The notes: generated by a model from the letters alone, not told the origin. A stretch of 64,000 nucleotides of DNA from Gnetum montanum (GCA_015680685.1 MNCI01017942.1:113328-177327); one strand, 5' to 3'. Shown: positions 24,100 to 36,025, counted from the first letter of the stretch. Made by a program: numbers and translations.

Positions 24100-24156
24100 T
24101 TCTATGACTCTGGTATTCTTCTATATCACAAAGAGATGAATACCAGAGTCATAGAA
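24100..24156. repeat. Perfect 19-bp inverted repeat at the E6 deletion scar
   Basis: TTCTATGACTCTGGTATTC at 24100-24118 and its exact reverse complement at 24138-24156, separated by 19 bp. The right arm belongs to gag (it aligns with the E7 gag around YKETHKSHEKR, 63580-63550 on the minus strand). The left arm is therefore an inverted copy placed where the LTR end and primer site should be. Confidence 0.85.
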
Positions 24157-27111
24157 GAAGAACTAACTGACATCATTCTCCAACTTCTTCATTCTCCTCC
24201 TCATGATTGTCAATGGACTCTAACGAAAGGGAACATAAGTATAGAGATCATGATGGGAAGAGACATCGAGCTTGTGATAGACATGGGTATCGTCCAAGGC
24301 ACCTTGATGAAAAAGATGAAGAGCAAGAACCAAGAAGGAATAGGGATAGACATGAAGAGAGAGAGAGAGATATGAATATCAAAAGGGACATCACTACAAT
24401 CAAGCAGACGAACCCTGTGATCATGAAGAACAAATATTAACTACTTGCAGCATGATTAACATAAGGGAAGCTATATATATTTCAACCAGACATGTGAGAG
24501 ATAGTCACATCAAGAGACATGATATGAATAGTATTTCTGAGTTTGAAGGTGGATATAATGTGGATCCACAACATCACCTTAATATTTTCACAATATCTAT
24601 GCTCTACAAAATATTAAAAGTGAGTAGCAAAAACTTAAGTTGTTTCCTCGGACACTCATTAGGAGGTTGAAGCTAGTACAAATTGTTAGAACCTAAATCA
24701 ATCAAAAGGTGGAGTACCATGCTTGAACTTTTCAATGACAAATACCAAACCTACTTTCAAGTGTCTTATCTGACAAAGTAGATCTAGGGTTGGAAGCAAG
24801 GGACACATGAATCCCTTGATGCAGCAATGGAAAGATATTGCTCTCTTATGCATAGGTGCCTAAGCCACAGATTTTCCCAAAGGAAGCAACTTAGATATAT
24901 TTTCGATGGGTTTAGGAATAAAATCAGGGAAACCCTTGGGGTTGATGCCTAAGGAAGACTATCAGAAATGACTGTTCATCTAATTCAAAGGTTAATTGAC
25001 CAAGTGGGGAAGGAAGAAGGTGATTTGAAGATGAGAGAATTAGCTAAGGAGTATAGTAGAGATCCATCTATCCAAAGAAGAGATGTATGAATATGTGATA
25101 AGCAAGAGGAAGAAAACTTGGAAGAGGTGATATAGAAAAAGACTCTACCAATCCAAAAGTCTATTAGTGACATAGCAACCAAGGTAGAGAAGATGTGGGA
25201 CTCAATGGACAAAAAATTCACTATAGCCTTAAAAATTGTAGAGGAAAGAACTAAAAAAGCCTTCGATAAGGACAAGGAGAAGAAGAAGAAAAGAGACTAT
25301 GGACAAAAAGGAAAAGTTTCTTCAATGGCAGAATGTTTTGACTTGAGCTCAGAGGATGAGAAAGGGTGTAAATTGTGCAAGTACAAACATCCTAAGGGAT
25401 GTTGTCTTGTAATGGCACATTTTCTAGAAATAGGGGCATATGCACTTAATTCAAGAGTCATAAAAAAAACAAATGCCAACATGGTTACCTTACCCTCAAG
25501 GTAACTACTGACAAACCTCTCAACCAGCCTTTTATCCAACTGAAGCTTGCCCACAACCATAGGAGCAATATCAACAATAATGGCAACAACCACAAGCATG
25601 GGTAATGCCACCACCAAGACAAAAATATCCATATCAGCAGCCAGACCCCTATGGATATTATGTGTAGTGTCTAATATCTCTTAGAAATGTTGTAGTTCAC
25701 ACTTCTCAATATTATCCACTTGAGTACTATAGACCTAAAACTCCAAGGATGGATTCCAATCCATACATACATCCACTAGTGGCTAGTACATTCAGTTAAT
25801 CTTCCAATCCTCTATTGCTAGTGCCACCACCTATAATGCAAGGGGAGTTGCTATCATAGCCTAAATAGAGAAGTGCTACAAGGGCAGTGAACATATAGAA
25901 ATATGATCATATCAACAATGCTAAAGGAAATTTGAGGAAGCATCCTTTCTTTAGGACAAGTCTAGAAAAAGTTGGTAGAGTAAGGACTTCATTAAATCAT
26001 GTTCCTTATATAAAGGATCCTCCTACAAACACCCTACTTCTCCAACAATCAAATCAAAAGATTATGATTGTCATGCTAATTAAAATAGTATCAAACTAGA
26101 TAAAGGCAAAGAAATTCCCTAAGAAAATAATAGATTTAGGAATTCCTCTAATTCATTTACAAATCACTGGAAATTCACCATGCAAAGCTCTACTCAACTC
26201 AAGTTCTAAAGTAGATTTGATATCTCAAGAAACATATAAGGCATAGAACCTACCACCTTTAAAGAAATGCAACATAAGGTTAGAGCTTGTAGATCAATCT
26301 ATCACCATTCCTTTGGAATAAATAGAAGATGTGGTGACCACTATCAATGGGTGGTCTTATCTAGCGAATTTTCTAGTGATTGATGCAAAGAATGATAACA
26401 AGGAATTTCCTATCATTATGGGAACACCATGGCTTAACATAATAGATGCTAAGTTAGGAATGAGAGATTTATGTGTGCAAGTATCCAAAGAATATGCACA
26501 AGAAGCCATACATAACACATAGAATTCCATGCATAACTGAAGATAATGAAGGGTGTAGATATGGATTGAAAGTTTAAAATGTCAACACCATCCTTACACC
26601 AGCCCACAATATATGTGAGAAACAAGTATGTGTACAAAAGGAAACAAGTGCCACTAAATAAAAAGACACCTAGTGGCCAAAAATTAAGACCATAAAACTA
26701 TTCAAAACATGCATGAAAATGTCTAAATCACTTATTAACTCTTATCCTAAGAAAGTTATCAAAATCGAGAACTCACAAAAGGATATCATAAACTGTAATC
26801 ATACACTAGCAAATAGGGGAACTAAGGACTTAAAATTTGAATTTAAGAATAAACAAGAGAATATATTTGGATCTTCTAAGATAAAAAGACCATCTAGTCC
26901 AATAGGACATATATCCTCAAATGATCAGAATACGATTACCATCAAGATTACATGGGATAATAACCAGAAAACTAAATCACTAAGGATGGTATATGAGAAA
27001 CCTAGAGTGTATGATCTAAGAGATCTAGGGTCCATTTTTCAAACACTCGCACATGAGTTCAATCATGGGGGAGATACCTTATTCTTGAAACCCATAAAAT
27101 GTTTTATGTAA
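24136..27111 (+). pseudogene. gag: E6 gag-protease, disabled
   Basis: Parts in order: Arg/Asp/His-rich segment (24210-24380); gag core with DPQHHLNIF at about 24570, EPKSIKRWSTMLELFNDKYQTY near 24690-24755, a helical LIDQVGKEEGDLKMRELAKEY segment, and a Lys-rich stretch; zinc-knuckle-like CKLCKYKHPKGCC at about 25369-25407; Pro/Gln/Thr-rich linker; retropepsin-like domain about 26130-26480 with NSSSKVDLIS near 26196-26225 (the Asp-Ser/Thr-Gly active site is changed to Asn-Ser-Ser) and FPIIMGTPWLN near 26407-26437; then a conserved tail of about 130 codons (26713-27111). Stops and shifts break it many times. Subfamily 1 lacks the protease part. Confidence 0.75.
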
Positions 27112-27157
27112 ATATTTAAAATCATCAATTTTTGCTACCTAAAGTGATATGAACTAA

Positions 27158-28095
27158 TGATGTTTATTTTGGCTATTGCAAGTAATCAAAGTTACGATAA
27201 AGATCAATAAAGACAATATCAATTGAAATTAAGGATATGATAGAGATTGATAAAGGAGATATTGCTATATAGGATAGAAAGGAACAAATCTGGATATCAA
27301 CTGAAAAAGAGACAAGCAACTTGTTGTGATGATTGTTGAAGATCAAGGCTACAATGGAAATAGACAAAACAAATATCGATTGACATTGATGCCTATGATA
27401 AGGATCGATTATCTCATAGTTCATTTTAGATACCCTTGAAGTATAAATACATGCCTAGATTAAAACTAAAGGTGTGAAACCCAATGGTGAAACCTAGTGG
27501 TGTACACAACAAGCATCAAAGATGTGCAACCTAGTGGTGAGTCGAACAAGCACCTAAGGTGGGCAACCCAATGGTGAATCCAATAGGCACCTAAGGTGTG
27601 CACCTAGGATTGATACCCAAGTAAACGCACGTTAAGTTGAAGTCATATTCCCCTTGATGAATTATTATGTGAGGACTCATTAAGCTTTGTAGCAACTATA
27701 GATCATTAGAGTCCATTTTCGGGCTATTAAGGTGGCTGCACTATGGAAATAGCAAGGTAGGATCACAATTTAGGTGAAGTCTTCCTTGTAATTCTCATCA
27801 TCATATATGCTTGTAACTTTTACTTTAATTTGATTTAATTATAAATCTTTATTCATGAACTTGTGATTAGAAGTTAGGATAATGGTTCATAATTTTACTT
27901 ATAAGTGACAGGCATAAGTGTGGAATTTGTTTGCATTTGATTTTGACCATTTATTGTCTTGATGATTCTTTTGACTTTTAAACTGTTCCTCCATAGGATA
28001 CGACTCATGGGTCGATCACAGATAAGGTGACTTCTCTAGACTAAAGAAAGATAATAATTAAAGGTATCAAACACCGAATTTTTCTTGGCTCATCA
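27158..28095 (+). repeat. LTR-like insert with 37-bp tandem repeats
   Basis: Begins TGATG and ends CATCA. It contains TATAAATA near 27440 and about three and a half imperfect copies of a 37-bp unit (27469-27611; core TGCAACC-TAGTGGTGA with AGCACCTAAGG). This piece is absent at the matching place in E7. The flanking five bases do not match (ACTAA and CTTAT), so a solo LTR of another family is only a suggestion. Confidence 0.35.
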
Positions 28096-29470
28096 CTTAT
28101 CTTGATATAGGAATTAATAAGTGCTTTTCAACTTTTTTTTTTCTAATTCTTTTTGGTTTATAATTTCTTATTATACCTTTTCACATTTCCTACCAATTTT
28201 CACATTCTTTGATATCTTTTCATTCTTTTGTATGTTTTTATTTCTTAATCTTTTGATATTATTTAATATTTTCCAAATTCCTCTTTTATTCTACCATTTT
28301 TCTATAATTTTCATTATCCATTTTATGCATATTTTTGTTAATTTTTTAATAAAATACACTAAATAAAGCAAGATGTAGTTCCAATAAGGAGAAGATTGCT
28401 CTATATTATCAAGTCATAAGGGACTAATTAGCTATACAATGAGACCATGACATCCATTCACCCATTCCAATAATAAGAGGTTCTTACCATGGTCATAATG
28501 ATATTCTTCTCATAGTAAAACTACGAATAATCCTATGATCATTATGATTGGATAGAAGAGTGAAGAACCAAGTGGAAATGACAAGGGTGTGACATCAAAG
28601 GAACTTGTGGATTCTTTGGGACTATAACTGTTGTATCTTGTACCTACCAAGTGATTCCACATCATCTTGAGCCTTCCAACACCAACAAAAACTTTTCATA
28701 TCATTTAGCTATCCATTACAAGAACATGAACTCATTACCAATCTCATATGTCTTATCAACAGTTCATGAACTTTCATAGCCCAAGATTCCTTCTTTATGA
28801 GCTTTCTATATAAATTCATAAAGAAGGAATCCTTTATATCCTCTAAACATGTGTTATACCTTCCAAACATTAAAAATGTTTCATTGTTAATCCTTAGAAA
28901 TTATTGGAAAATGTGAATTTTTGGCCTCTCTAATATCAAAGCCTATAAAATCTATATATAGATGGGGACTTAGCTAAATGTGTTCATTTTCACATTTGAG
29001 CAAAGGAGAGTTGTTGCTATTTTCTCCTTTTGACTTTTGAGCTCTAGCCTCCTACCTTCCCCAAACCATAACTTGCACATTATCGCTTCAATTTGCATGA
29101 TTTTTGAATCTATCTTATCCTAGAGTGCACATCTTAGTCATGGGGGGTGCTAGTGAGAAACATTTGAGTCAATTTTTCAAAATTTCTAACACCTAGAAGG
29201 GATTATAAGGATAAGTTTAAAGGAAAATAACAAGAATTTTTAAAGAAAAATCATTTATATAAAGGTCAAAACAATTTTAAAAGGACTCCTAATTAACCAT
29301 ACCAGTTATATTAAGCCATAGAAAAGCTCTAATGGGGTTACTCTTTGAAAATTTCCTAACTTTGCAATCATAACGAACTAAGAACTTAATGTAACTAAGG
29401 GTATGAGTAAGGTATGAAGTCGTTAAGAATTTATAGGGATACTTTAGTAACTCAAAATCCTTGATTGATT
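28096..29470 (+). other. E6 spacer: conserved block, TATA module, decayed intron
   Basis: 28375-28660 matches the start of the conserved non-coding block (the AATAAGAGGTTCTTA and GACATCAAAGGAACTTGTGG phrases). TATAAAAT at 28944-28951 and TATATATA follow, but the palindromes are worn away. The intron donor aligned with E5 reads AAGG/ATAAGT near 29210, with the GT lost, while the acceptor GATTGCAG at 29467-29474 is intact. The 28121-28366 ORF is T-rich low-complexity sequence. Confidence 0.55.
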
Positions 29471-29474
29471 GCAG

Positions 29475-32306
29475 ATGATTCCAAAGAGAGAAGCACAAGG
29501 TATACTTTCACAACTAGCAAGAAAGAGACTACGAGGTCATGGGAGAGGCCAAATAGGGAAACAATAGCTACAAGTAGAACACATGGAGTAGGAAGCTCAA
29601 TCCTTCAGTATTCATCAAGAAACTCCTACTACTAGACATTTGGCTTAGGGAGAGGCAAAATAAGTACAAGGACAACACCTCATGCTATTACAAGAATGCC
29701 TTCAAATCATCCAAGAGAAGATGCTCCTGACCATAGTAATTATGAAAATGAACTTTGGTCCATTCGTGGAATTTTTTCCAGAAGTGGTAAGGACAAAACT
29801 CCAAGAATCACCACTATATCCCATCTTGTCAAACAATAGCAAATGGTATCTAGGTGAGACCTACCAATTTTGGCATAATAAAAAAGAAGATGCTACAGTC
29901 AACATAGAAGGAGTCTCTATTTCTTATTTAGTCAAGGCAATAGTAGAAGCTTTGAATGTGCTCAATGAAGGGGCAAGGTTAGCACATCTATCCACTAGAT
30001 CAAACAAAGAAATAAAAAAACTATGGCTGAGAAGAGCATATGGCAAAGAAGATAAGGAGTACAATGAACTAACTTTGGAGAAAAAAATATATTTTAAAAT
30101 TGGCACAGATCACATGTTTCCCACCAAAAGAATCAATAGGCCATCCACCTATGTAGCCAAAGGAAGTGTGATTCTAATGGAAAAGTACAACGCCAATCTC
30201 ACAAAACTCTATTTTATGGAGATTCAAAAGTAGTTTGAGAAAAAGAATGTAAAGAAGCTCATACTTCCATTCCCTTTCCTAATTAGGAAGCTATGCAAAT
30301 GTGCTAAAATCTTGAGGTACACTAATGATGTTCTTAGGAAGGCCCAAAATGCTTCATATGCTAAAATGATCAAGCCAACACCACCAAAGAAAGATTAGAT
30401 AGAGGAAGAAATAGAAGCTAGGAAAATCACATAGACCGTAAAACAATAGCAAGTGGGTCCTAATGGTCAACAAAAGTAAGAACAACAGCAACAACAAGTC
30501 CCATCACTGCCACCGCAAGACTACAGACCATCAATGAGTCATCTACAATAGATTGCAAAAACTATTAGTTGGGGAACACGAGAGGTGGCCAACCTCTATA
30601 GAGTGCTCAATAGTGTTATTTAGCTCATAGTTCCCGTAGATACTAGAAGTGGATAGATATCTTTGTAGTCAGGAGGAGAGGCTCAATAATCAAAATAGAT
30701 TTTTGGGAATGTTGCATCATTCCAAGTGGTGCTTGAAATAGGAGAAGGAGCCATAATTGTGATTATGTAGCACCAAGATGCAATAGGAGCTATAGAAGTG
30801 ATCATAGATCATATTAAGAAATCTTTTAACATACCTGTTGTGCCACCAACTAATCTAATTGGAGCCATAGATGCTCAAATATTAGCTAGAAAATCAATGA
30901 CTCTTGCAAATCATGAGAATGTACTAGATTGATTGCTACAGATTAGGTAAGGGATGACCACCTTTTTTTGACATCCCAAGTGATGTCACTATAGTGCAGT
31001 CAAAACTTATAGTGACAAAGGGTAAGATGGTCATGGTAGAGACTATAGAGAAGCATCCAAAAGTTGAAATCTTTAGATTACAAGAAGAGCTCATGACCTT
31101 GAAGGCTGAATGTAGAGAGCCAATTCAATTCATTACATCAAATCAGACTAACCAATTCAAAATAGAGCAAATTAATCACTTGATAGAGTAGAACAAATAG
31201 ATGGAAAATAAGAAGGAGAAAGTTGTATGGAATGCCTCAATAACAGAAGCACAAGCGTACACACATTCTAAGGCACTCATCATAGCATAAGAAGAAGACA
31301 CATAGCTCGCTGCAGACAACACCAAGTTAACCAACATTGAGAAGTAGAAAAATATCCTAGAAGAAAGCATCCATTAGTTGAGAGAAAAACTAATGAGGTT
31401 TAACCAAGACATGAGCCACTCAGTAAGAGAAAACAAAACCCTCTCAATGGAGGAGATATGCACAATTAGACATAAGTCAACCATTGAAATCAGCACATGA
31501 CAAAATGAAGCTAAGAAGCATGAGAGGCTCAAGGAACACTTCTATGACCAAGTGGGATGTATAAGTAAATCAATGAGAAGGAGATCTAGATGGTTAAGGC
31601 CCAAATCAGTGCCATATTAGCATAGAACCTAGATTAGTAGTTCATCTTGGATAGTTATGCTCACATCCACCAAACGAAAGTTAAAAACAAAGACCTACAG
31701 ATAGAGGATCTGAAAGAGTACATGGAGTTAGCTAACCTTTGCTATGCTAACTTGGTCATGTTGATAGTAGGTAGGCCTAGAAATGAACTTGAACAAGAAG
31801 TAGCAACCACATATGCCTTGTATGAAAAGGAGTTTGCAGATCAAAAAGATGCCTTACAAAAACTTCAGGTGGTAAACTCTGAATTAGAAGTAGTAAAGGC
31901 TAGCTACTAGGGGCAAAAAGATGTTGCAGTGAACCTAGCTAGAAAATTGACAGATTACCATGAATTAAGAGTAAAGGTCAGAGCATTTGAAGAATAGAGG
32001 AGACAGTTTGCAGCATGGTATGTTAAAGCCAACCAAATGTTTCCATAGTTTCCATGTCCGTGGGATGTACCTACTTCATTACACATAGCAAAATAAGCAT
32101 GAATGGTAGATGACCCAAAAACAGAGGAGGAGAAACTTTAGGCACTCCTAAATAGATATAATTTTCAAAAGCTTAATGGCAAGGGAAAGTAATCGATGGA
32201 GGAGCCACCACCACCAGGCACTACATAGACTACATTGAGCTTCATCAAGTTTTATTTTTATTTTTTGTCAAAGTTTGTCCTATCATGTCTTGTGTCATTT
32301 TTGTAA
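29475..32306 (+). pseudogene. E6 ORF2, near full length, disabled
   Basis: About 940 codons from ATG at 29475 (MIPKREAQG), immediately after GATTGCAG. The longest open piece (29682-30233, 183 aa) holds the conserved block: MNFGPFVEFFPEVV, WYLGETYQFWHNKKED, an ALNVLNEGARLAHLSTRSN stretch, WLRRAYGKEDKEYNELTLEK and YFKIGTDHMFP. Next come PFPFLIRKLCKCAKILRYTND, a Gln/Pro-rich linker, and a coiled-coil region to about 32010 (YMELANLCYANLVML, ATYALYEKEFADQKDALQKL). The end has MEEPPPPGTT near 32195-32225 and TAA at 32304-32306. Same order as E2 and E7. The N-terminal block may match the putative plant transposon protein domain; a profile search would decide. Confidence 0.72.
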
Positions 32307-32406
32307 ATACACTACTGCAACATTTAGTATCATGTAAATCTACCTTCCAATTTTATAAGGAACTACATCCTCATTTTTTTTAACTTAAGGATGAGTTTTC
32401 AATCAA

Positions 32407-32417
32407 TCTTGGAGGTA
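32407..32417 (+). promoter_or_regulatory. E6 polypurine tract
   Basis: CTTGGAGGTA-type purine run directly before the 3' LTR. It is the expected plus-strand primer position and is worn compared with ATGGGGGTA in E2 and E5. Confidence 0.55.
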
Positions 32418-33268
32418 TGATAAATCAAATTTCGATGGACTACAATATCATAACACTAGCTATGTTGTCATATATGCGATATCATGGGATGCATGCCAGC
32501 CTATAAATATAACACTTAGGCGCACAAATTCACAAAAGTTTTCATTCCATAGTAGTGTAACTCTTACATTTTATTTTCATGATTTTAGTTCTAAGCACTT
32601 AGAAATATGAATGTCCTCAATGTGTGACATAGTGTACAGATTCTTTATTTGAGCATCTTGTACTTGGGCACAAGTGTGACCAGCAATAAAGGTCAAGCTA
32701 TTTCATACTATTACAACATTCTTCTAGTTTATTTTTTTACTTAGAACAATGTTTACTATTTTCTTAGTTAATGTTTACTTTTCCATGCACTTTACCATTA
32801 TTGTTGTTAAGCAGAATGAGTACAAATGATCTCAAGCACTTACGTGTACTTGCTTAGTAACCCAATAGTGTTATCGCTTAGTTCGCCCAATAGTAAAGTA
32901 CTTGGTAATCCCAATAGTAGTTACACAAAGCCCATGGTGTGTATGAAAGGTCAAGACCAGGTACTCATCGCCTTAGGATAGAATAGATTTGTTTACTGTT
33001 TTAATTAGACTTAGACTTAGAAACTCTTTTTACTTCACCATGTTCACTAGGAGTAACAATGGCCCTACAACATCAACATATCATATACATCACTGTGAGC
33101 TAAACCCTACATGTAAACTTCACTAGCTCCATGTAGGAAGACAATGGTCACGAACTTAAATCAATTACTAACATAATCACATTGCCTCGTTCGCAAATTA
33201 CAATCTAGTTGCGTGTGAAATACTTCTAACTTTTATGGTTGGGTGTTGGATTGCTTCACCATTCATCA
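32418..33268 (+). repeat. E6 3' LTR
   Basis: 851 bp, TGATAAATC to ATTCATCA. TATAAATATAA near 32502, AATAAAG near 32683, palindromes reduced to GCGATATCATGGG near 32477. ACAAT follows. Confidence 0.8.
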
Positions 33269-33273
33269 ACAAT

Positions 33274-33789
33274 ATATTATATTACTTCAATTCAATGAAT
33301 ATCAAATGCTAATATCAATTCAATGTTGCAATATTAACACTATTTTCATTTGAATGACCCAATACTTGTAGTCTTCACTATTAAATACTAGATTATTTAG
33401 ATAGATAATATTAGAAAATTTGATACTTCTCTAAGTTATAGCATTGGGAAATGTGTTAAGAAAAGATCTTACAATCTTATATCAATTGAAAGGCTAAAGA
33501 TGGATTAACAAAGAGGAGAGAGATATAATATAACTATAAATTATATTACTTCAATTAAATGCATATCAAGTGCTAATTAAGGACACTTCATGTGCTAATT
33601 ATAGCATCCTAAAGTAATATCTTTAGACGACCCTAACTTGGATAAAAAGAGGTACATTTGTCATCTTAAACCCAAGTTTTACTACTAGTTGAGAAACAAG
33701 CATCTTCCTGCGAGTCACAAGGTGAAAATGAACTCAACCATGCAGTTAAAAATACAACCTGGAGTGAATGAAAATAGCTTTCTTAAGCA
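33274..33789. other. No gene seen; downstream flank of the reductase gene
   Basis: AT-rich. Contains short local duplications (TATATTACTTCAATT at about 33282 and 33542, TCAAGTGCTAATT-like phrases). The last part, just above 33730, would hold the 3' UTR of the minus-strand reductase gene; no strong AATAAA is evident on the minus strand. Confidence 0.4.
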
Positions 33790-36025
33790 TCAATGTTTTG
33801 GAGCCTTTTGGAATTGAATGGCGCCATGTGATACCGCGGCTGTAAGGCAATCCTCGACTGTGCTCTCTAATCCATGCTTATACACGAACCCCATATCGAT
33901 CAGCTTTTGGGATGTCTTCCTTGCTTTTTGATCCTCATCGCCAGCCCTTTCCATGTTTAAAGGGGAAAAAACAAATAATAATAATAATAATAACCCATGT
34001 TAATAACAAGGAATATGAAGACAACTGAAACTATGATTAAAATGCTTGACACTGCAGGTAACTGAAAATGGATTATGATTATAAATATGTATGTATCATG
34101 CAGACACAGGTACCGAAATTTTAATGGTAAATCTGGGTAACGGCTTGCAAGGAATTCTGATAATTGTGAAAGAGGAACGGGCACTCCACAGCAGATAAAA
34201 CGGCCTTGAGCTTGTGCCGAGGGATTTTCCATCACAAAAATATGGGCATCACAGGCATCCTGTGTGTGAACCAGAGGCACATATCCAAACACCTGTTGCC
34301 CTGTTTTCAACTCGTTGATGCCTTCATTCCCTGCGGGTGCATTAATTTGATTTGATTTGGCTAAATTGACTTTAAGATTGTTTTTTCAAACAAAACGAAA
34401 AAAAAAAACACACCAAAGAGTAATAACCGGAAAGGTTTTCATTTCAGGATATTGTTTATTTGTTCGTATACCAGTGAAGAAGCTGAGGAGACTGGCACAT
34501 GTTGCTGGCAACTCAGCAGTGATGAATGGTCCACAGGTTAGGCCTAGCACAATTGTCATCACTTGAATGTGGTCTGCATGTTCTTCTCCAAATTTCAGAG
34601 CTGCTTGCTCGGCCAGAATCTTCGATATGATGTAAAACTGCAACCATGGATGCTCAACAAATTATCGCCCTCAGGGGTCGAGTAACCTCATTCAACTTTA
34701 AAACAGATTTAATGAAAAGAATTTAACCCCTGATGGCAACTAAACTTATATAGAGATGGAGTATAAAGCTTGATTCGTTTAAGCAACATCTTTTCCTATA
34801 TTGATTTTGACTTTGCCTGAAAAACTCAGCAGATGTCCACCTTGTTTCATTTACGTCGCCAATAAACTCACCCTTGTCGTTCATGGGATATACAGTAGCC
34901 ATTGATGAAGTTACAACCACTTTCTTCACTGTTTTGGATTGAACACAAGATTTCAACACATTCAGACAACCTTCCACGGCTGGGAACACCAGTTCCTCCT
35001 GAGTTAAGTAAAACTACTGTTAAGACGATCCAATTAATGTCATGTAAGATAGATCTAGTTATTTACGATTTAAATTTAAAACAAAGAAAATTATTAGTTT
35101 CAGAGGTAAACAGATTTCTTCCTCTAGGCAGGGCAGTTCTACAGGTAATAAAACTATGTTCTGTTCAGTGACCCAAGGCTAAAGCTGGAATTATTAAGGT
35201 TACCTCAGAGTTGCAGGACCCATCGAGAACCACAGGGCTGGCCAAATGAAACACTCCATTGCATCCCTCCACAGCCTTATCAAAGGAGCTTTGTTCAAGA
35301 AGATCAGCTTTGAAAAGTTTGAGCCTTTCTGCTGCCCCTTCTAGTGATTTCAAGGGCCCTACCTTTTTTGGATCCTCTGCAAATCCCATTAACCAAATTG
35401 ATTTAGCACCAGTATCTATGATCATAGTTACCAGAAACCAGGAACGGAGAAATGTCACGGCAATGGAAACGTGACGGAAATAACCAAGGAAAAGGTGACG
35501 GAAATAACCAAGGAAAAGGTTGCAGACAAGAAAGGGCATAAAGAATCCAAGCAATAACTTCGAAGAAATTGAGTATTTCCATGTCAAAAATAAAACAGAA
35601 GTGATACACGGAAGAGAACTATCAATATAACTCATATATTATGAAAAAAAATTACAGTTTATAACTAAATATGTTAATTTAAATGTATTTCGTTTAATAA
35701 CTATAGAAAAACATATTAATATGCCAAGAACAGTAAACAGGTAAAGCAACAGCTTTTTGAAAGGGTTTCTGTTGCAAACACGAAAAACGCAAAACATTGC
35801 TCTATGATAGCTTGATGTGATGAACTAATTAGTAAACACAGAGGATTGAAAAGAATTTAATCCATCGGATAGATACCTGTATCTCTGACAGTGGCATGTA
35901 CGATGTGACCTCTTTCTAGCAGAGTCTTGACTAGCCATGAACCCGGGGTCTCTCTTTTTTTCAAATTTTCTCTCAACCTATAAATTCGTTCNGGATCCTG
36001 TCACGCAGTAAATCTTTTGTTCCAT
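33790..36025 (-). CDS. Extended-SDR reductase, DFR/ANR/CCR-like, six exons
   Basis: NAD(P)H-dependent reductase of the dihydroflavonol 4-reductase, anthocyanidin reductase and cinnamoyl-CoA reductase superfamily, presumably cytosolic; the substrate cannot be told. Exons (minus): 36025-35993 plus 35945-35877 (interrupted, see below), 35376-35204, 34998 to about 34798, 34637-34472, 34330-34114, 33946-33790 (stop TGA). Exon 1 gives MEQKIYCVTG, the start of the TGxxGFIG cofactor site, and WLVKTLLERGHIVHATVRDT; exon 2 DLLEQSSFDKAVEGCNGVFH and LASP; exon 3 VVVTSSMATVYP (catalytic Ser); exon 4 YIISKILAEQ (catalytic YxxxK); exon 5 TQDACDAHIFV and GRFICC; exon 6 the C-terminus ending APKH. Phases agree at 1/2, 2/3, 4/5 and 5/6. 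Two faults: exon 1 is cut by a single N with a 46-bp duplicate of its own 5' UTR, and exon 3 has no clear GT donor. It could be a working gene misassembled, or a young pseudogene. Confidence 0.85.
35471..35518. repeat. 24-bp perfect tandem duplication in intron 1
   Basis: Two exact copies of a 24-bp unit beginning GTGACGGAAATAACC (35471-35494 and 35495-35518), inside intron 1 of the reductase. Confidence 0.85.

Larger units (their letters stand above)
23294..33268 (+). mobile_element. LTR retrotransposon E6, gag-protease subfamily, pol-less
   Basis: 5' LTR from TGATAAAG at 23294, losing its end near 24099; gag-protease relic about 24136-27111; a foreign-looking LTR-like insert about 27158-28095; part of the conserved non-coding block (28375-28660); internal TATA module near 28944; ORF2 29475-32306; purine tract about 32407-32417; 3' LTR 32418-33268. 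ACAAT occurs at 23288-23292, one base before the LTR, and again at 33269-33273, so a target duplication with a one-base insertion is likely. The 5' junction is rearranged: the LTR end, primer site and the first part of gag are missing. No RT, RNase H or integrase is seen. Confidence 0.8.

Noticed and set aside
24248-24433. 61-aa Ser/Leu-rich minus-strand ORF
   Set aside because: Antisense shadow of the Arg/Asp-rich part of E6 gag.
28121-28366. 81-aa Phe/Leu/Ile-rich ORF that looks like membrane segments
   Set aside because: T-rich low-complexity sequence in the spacer after gag; similar T-rich stretches after gag in E1-E4 (for example 9075-9180) are not open frames.
33974-33991. (AAT)n microsatellite in the last intron of the reductase
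   Set aside because: Ordinary simple repeat near the polypyrimidine tract; no sign that it affects splicing.
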